A stretch of 5,637 nt of DNA, from NCBI GenBank assembly GCA_947464665.1, contig CANHXV010000132.1, positions 1 through 5,637 of the forward strand, written 5' to 3'. Shown here in pieces: positions 5,012 through 5,637 of this stretch. The number at the start of each line of letters is the position of its first letter. The first letter of the stretch is position 1. Position numbers and translations under genes: made by a program. This DNA comes from Comamonadaceae bacterium (lineage in GTDB: Bacteria; Pseudomonadota; Gammaproteobacteria; Burkholderiales; Burkholderiaceae_C). The notes below the pieces were generated by a model. The model searched no databases, was not told the DNA's origin, and saw only the letters and a program-made list of their open reading frames with translations.

Positions 5012-5637
5012 CAGTTGGGTGGAAAAATCGCGAAGCGCGGCAATGCCGCTTTCTTCAGCGCGTTTGCACCAAGCTTGTAAGTCGAGAGCCAGTTGCTCGC
5101 GGGTATGGGAAGTGTTCAACCAAATTTGACGCAACTCTTCGCGCATGGCCTGCATTTTGTCGAGGACAGGGTATGCAGCGAGTGTGGCATTCAAGGGGGC
5201 CAGTGCCTCTGCCGGCACTTTGTCGTCATCGCGGTGAAACCAACGTGAGGCTACCTTCAACACACTGGCATCCAATTTGGCATTGGCCACTTCTTGACGG
5301 AACACACTGCGCATTTGCCTTGCATAACCAGCCATCACCTCATAGCGATTGGCAATCAAGGCTTCTAAGGTTTTTTCATCGGCCACGGGGCGAACTTCGC
5401 CGTAAGCCAAAACAGGGGGTGTCTTTTTCACATTGGCCAAGCCCAAGGCTTGCAGAATGCAAATGTAAGCCCACCCCAAATCAAACTCATAAGGCTTCAC
5501 GGACAACTTGGCAGAAGTGGGGTACGTGTGATGGTTGTTGTGCAATTCTTCACCCCCAATGATGATGCCCCATGGCGAAATGTTGGTACTGGCATCGTGC
5601 GCTTCAAAATTGCGATAGCCCCAATAGTGGGCTGCGC
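4994..5637 (-). CDS. Membrane acyl desaturase, second copy (C-terminal part, cut by window edge)
   Basis: The reading frame is open to the right edge and covers residues equivalent to 189-401 of copy 1, so the N-terminal half, with histidine boxes 1 and 2, lies outside. It retains the metal-site His in AAHYWGYRNFEAH, the third box HNNHH and the whole helical tail. By my ungapped alignment it differs from copy 1 at 16 of 213 residues (92.5 % identical). Only one difference falls in 189-251 and none in the last 25 residues. DNA differs more than protein, with many silent changes, so the gene appears to be under selection and functional rather than decayed. A TTG at 5545 (before HNNHH) is not a believable start. 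The gene converges on copy 1, with 85 bp between stop codons. It could be a true paralog or a strain variant joined by a fold-back assembly error. Confidence 0.88.
   Translation of the reverse strand, partial: AAHYWGYRNFEAHDASTNISPWGIIIGGEELHNNHHTYPTSAKLSVKPYEFDLGWAYICILQALGLANVKKTPPVLAYGEVRPVADEKTLEALIANRYEVMAGYARQMRSVFRQEVANAKLDASVLKVASRWFHRDDDKVPAEALAPLNATLAAYPVLDKMQAMREELRQIWLNTSHTREQLALDLQAWCKRAEESGIAALRDFSTQLRAARA

Larger units (their letters stand above)
4265..5637. repeat. Long imperfect inverted repeat formed by the two desaturase copies
   Basis: Position x on the left arm pairs with position 9902 minus x on the right, from 4265/5637 to 4950/4952, with no insertion or deletion needed. 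The arms are about 686 bp and run off the window on the right, so the true repeat may be longer. Sequence match is low in the middle of the coding part (13 differences in 73 bp at 4549-4621) and near perfect close to the centre (2 differences in 120 bp at 4831-4950). Confidence 0.9.

Noticed and set aside
5543..5545. TTG as start of a short second desaturase
   Set aside because: The frame is open and homologous through to the window edge, so this is an internal Leu codon, not a start.

Overview
The window most resembles a betaproteobacterial chromosome, probably a freshwater member of the Burkholderiales/Comamonadaceae (Limnohabitans-, Rhodoferax- or Polaromonas-like). This rests on recollected family resemblance of the purN, DUF1653 and RsmB/NOP proteins and of the DesA-type desaturase, not on a search. 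GC looks moderate by eye, and I see no change in base composition between genes. The window may be a whole short contig, since genes run off both ends.

Layout. Positions 1-1308 (minus strand) hold two co-directional acyl-CoA dehydrogenase genes 25 bp apart: a large PimC-like subunit, then the first 33 codons of a PimD-like small subunit. They are probably two halves of one heteromeric flavoenzyme. A 147-bp divergent spacer (1309-1455) separates them from purN (plus strand), the N10-formyltetrahydrofolate-dependent GAR transformylase of purine synthesis. The 3' end of purN overlaps a small convergent DUF1653 gene by 35 bp. That gene diverges, with only 41 bp between start codons, from an RsmB/NOP-type RNA cytosine-5 methyltransferase gene (2332-3588). 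After a 114-bp AT-rich spacer comes a complete membrane fatty acid desaturase (3703-4908).

The notable part is the right end. The desaturase is followed tail-to-tail by the C-terminal half of a second desaturase on the minus strand (4994-5637, running off the window). By my ungapped alignment the two are 92.5 % identical in protein over 213 residues, but about 18 % diverged in DNA in a sampled internal segment. Between them lies a 121-bp perfect palindrome (4891-5011, one unpaired central base) that includes the last six codons, stop included, of both genes. Its core is a GGGGTCAG-type hairpin resembling REP-like elements. The whole stretch 4265-5637 is one long imperfect inverted repeat with no indels. 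It is either a real inverted paralog pair whose tails were recently homogenised around a mobile-type hairpin, or a fold-back chimera of two strain variants made in assembly; the sequence alone cannot settle which.

The genes do not form a single pathway. Lipid functions (acyl-CoA oxidation, desaturation) flank housekeeping genes (purine synthesis, RNA modification). No tRNA, rRNA, CRISPR array or transposase gene was found, and no gene-free stretch exceeds 147 bp.
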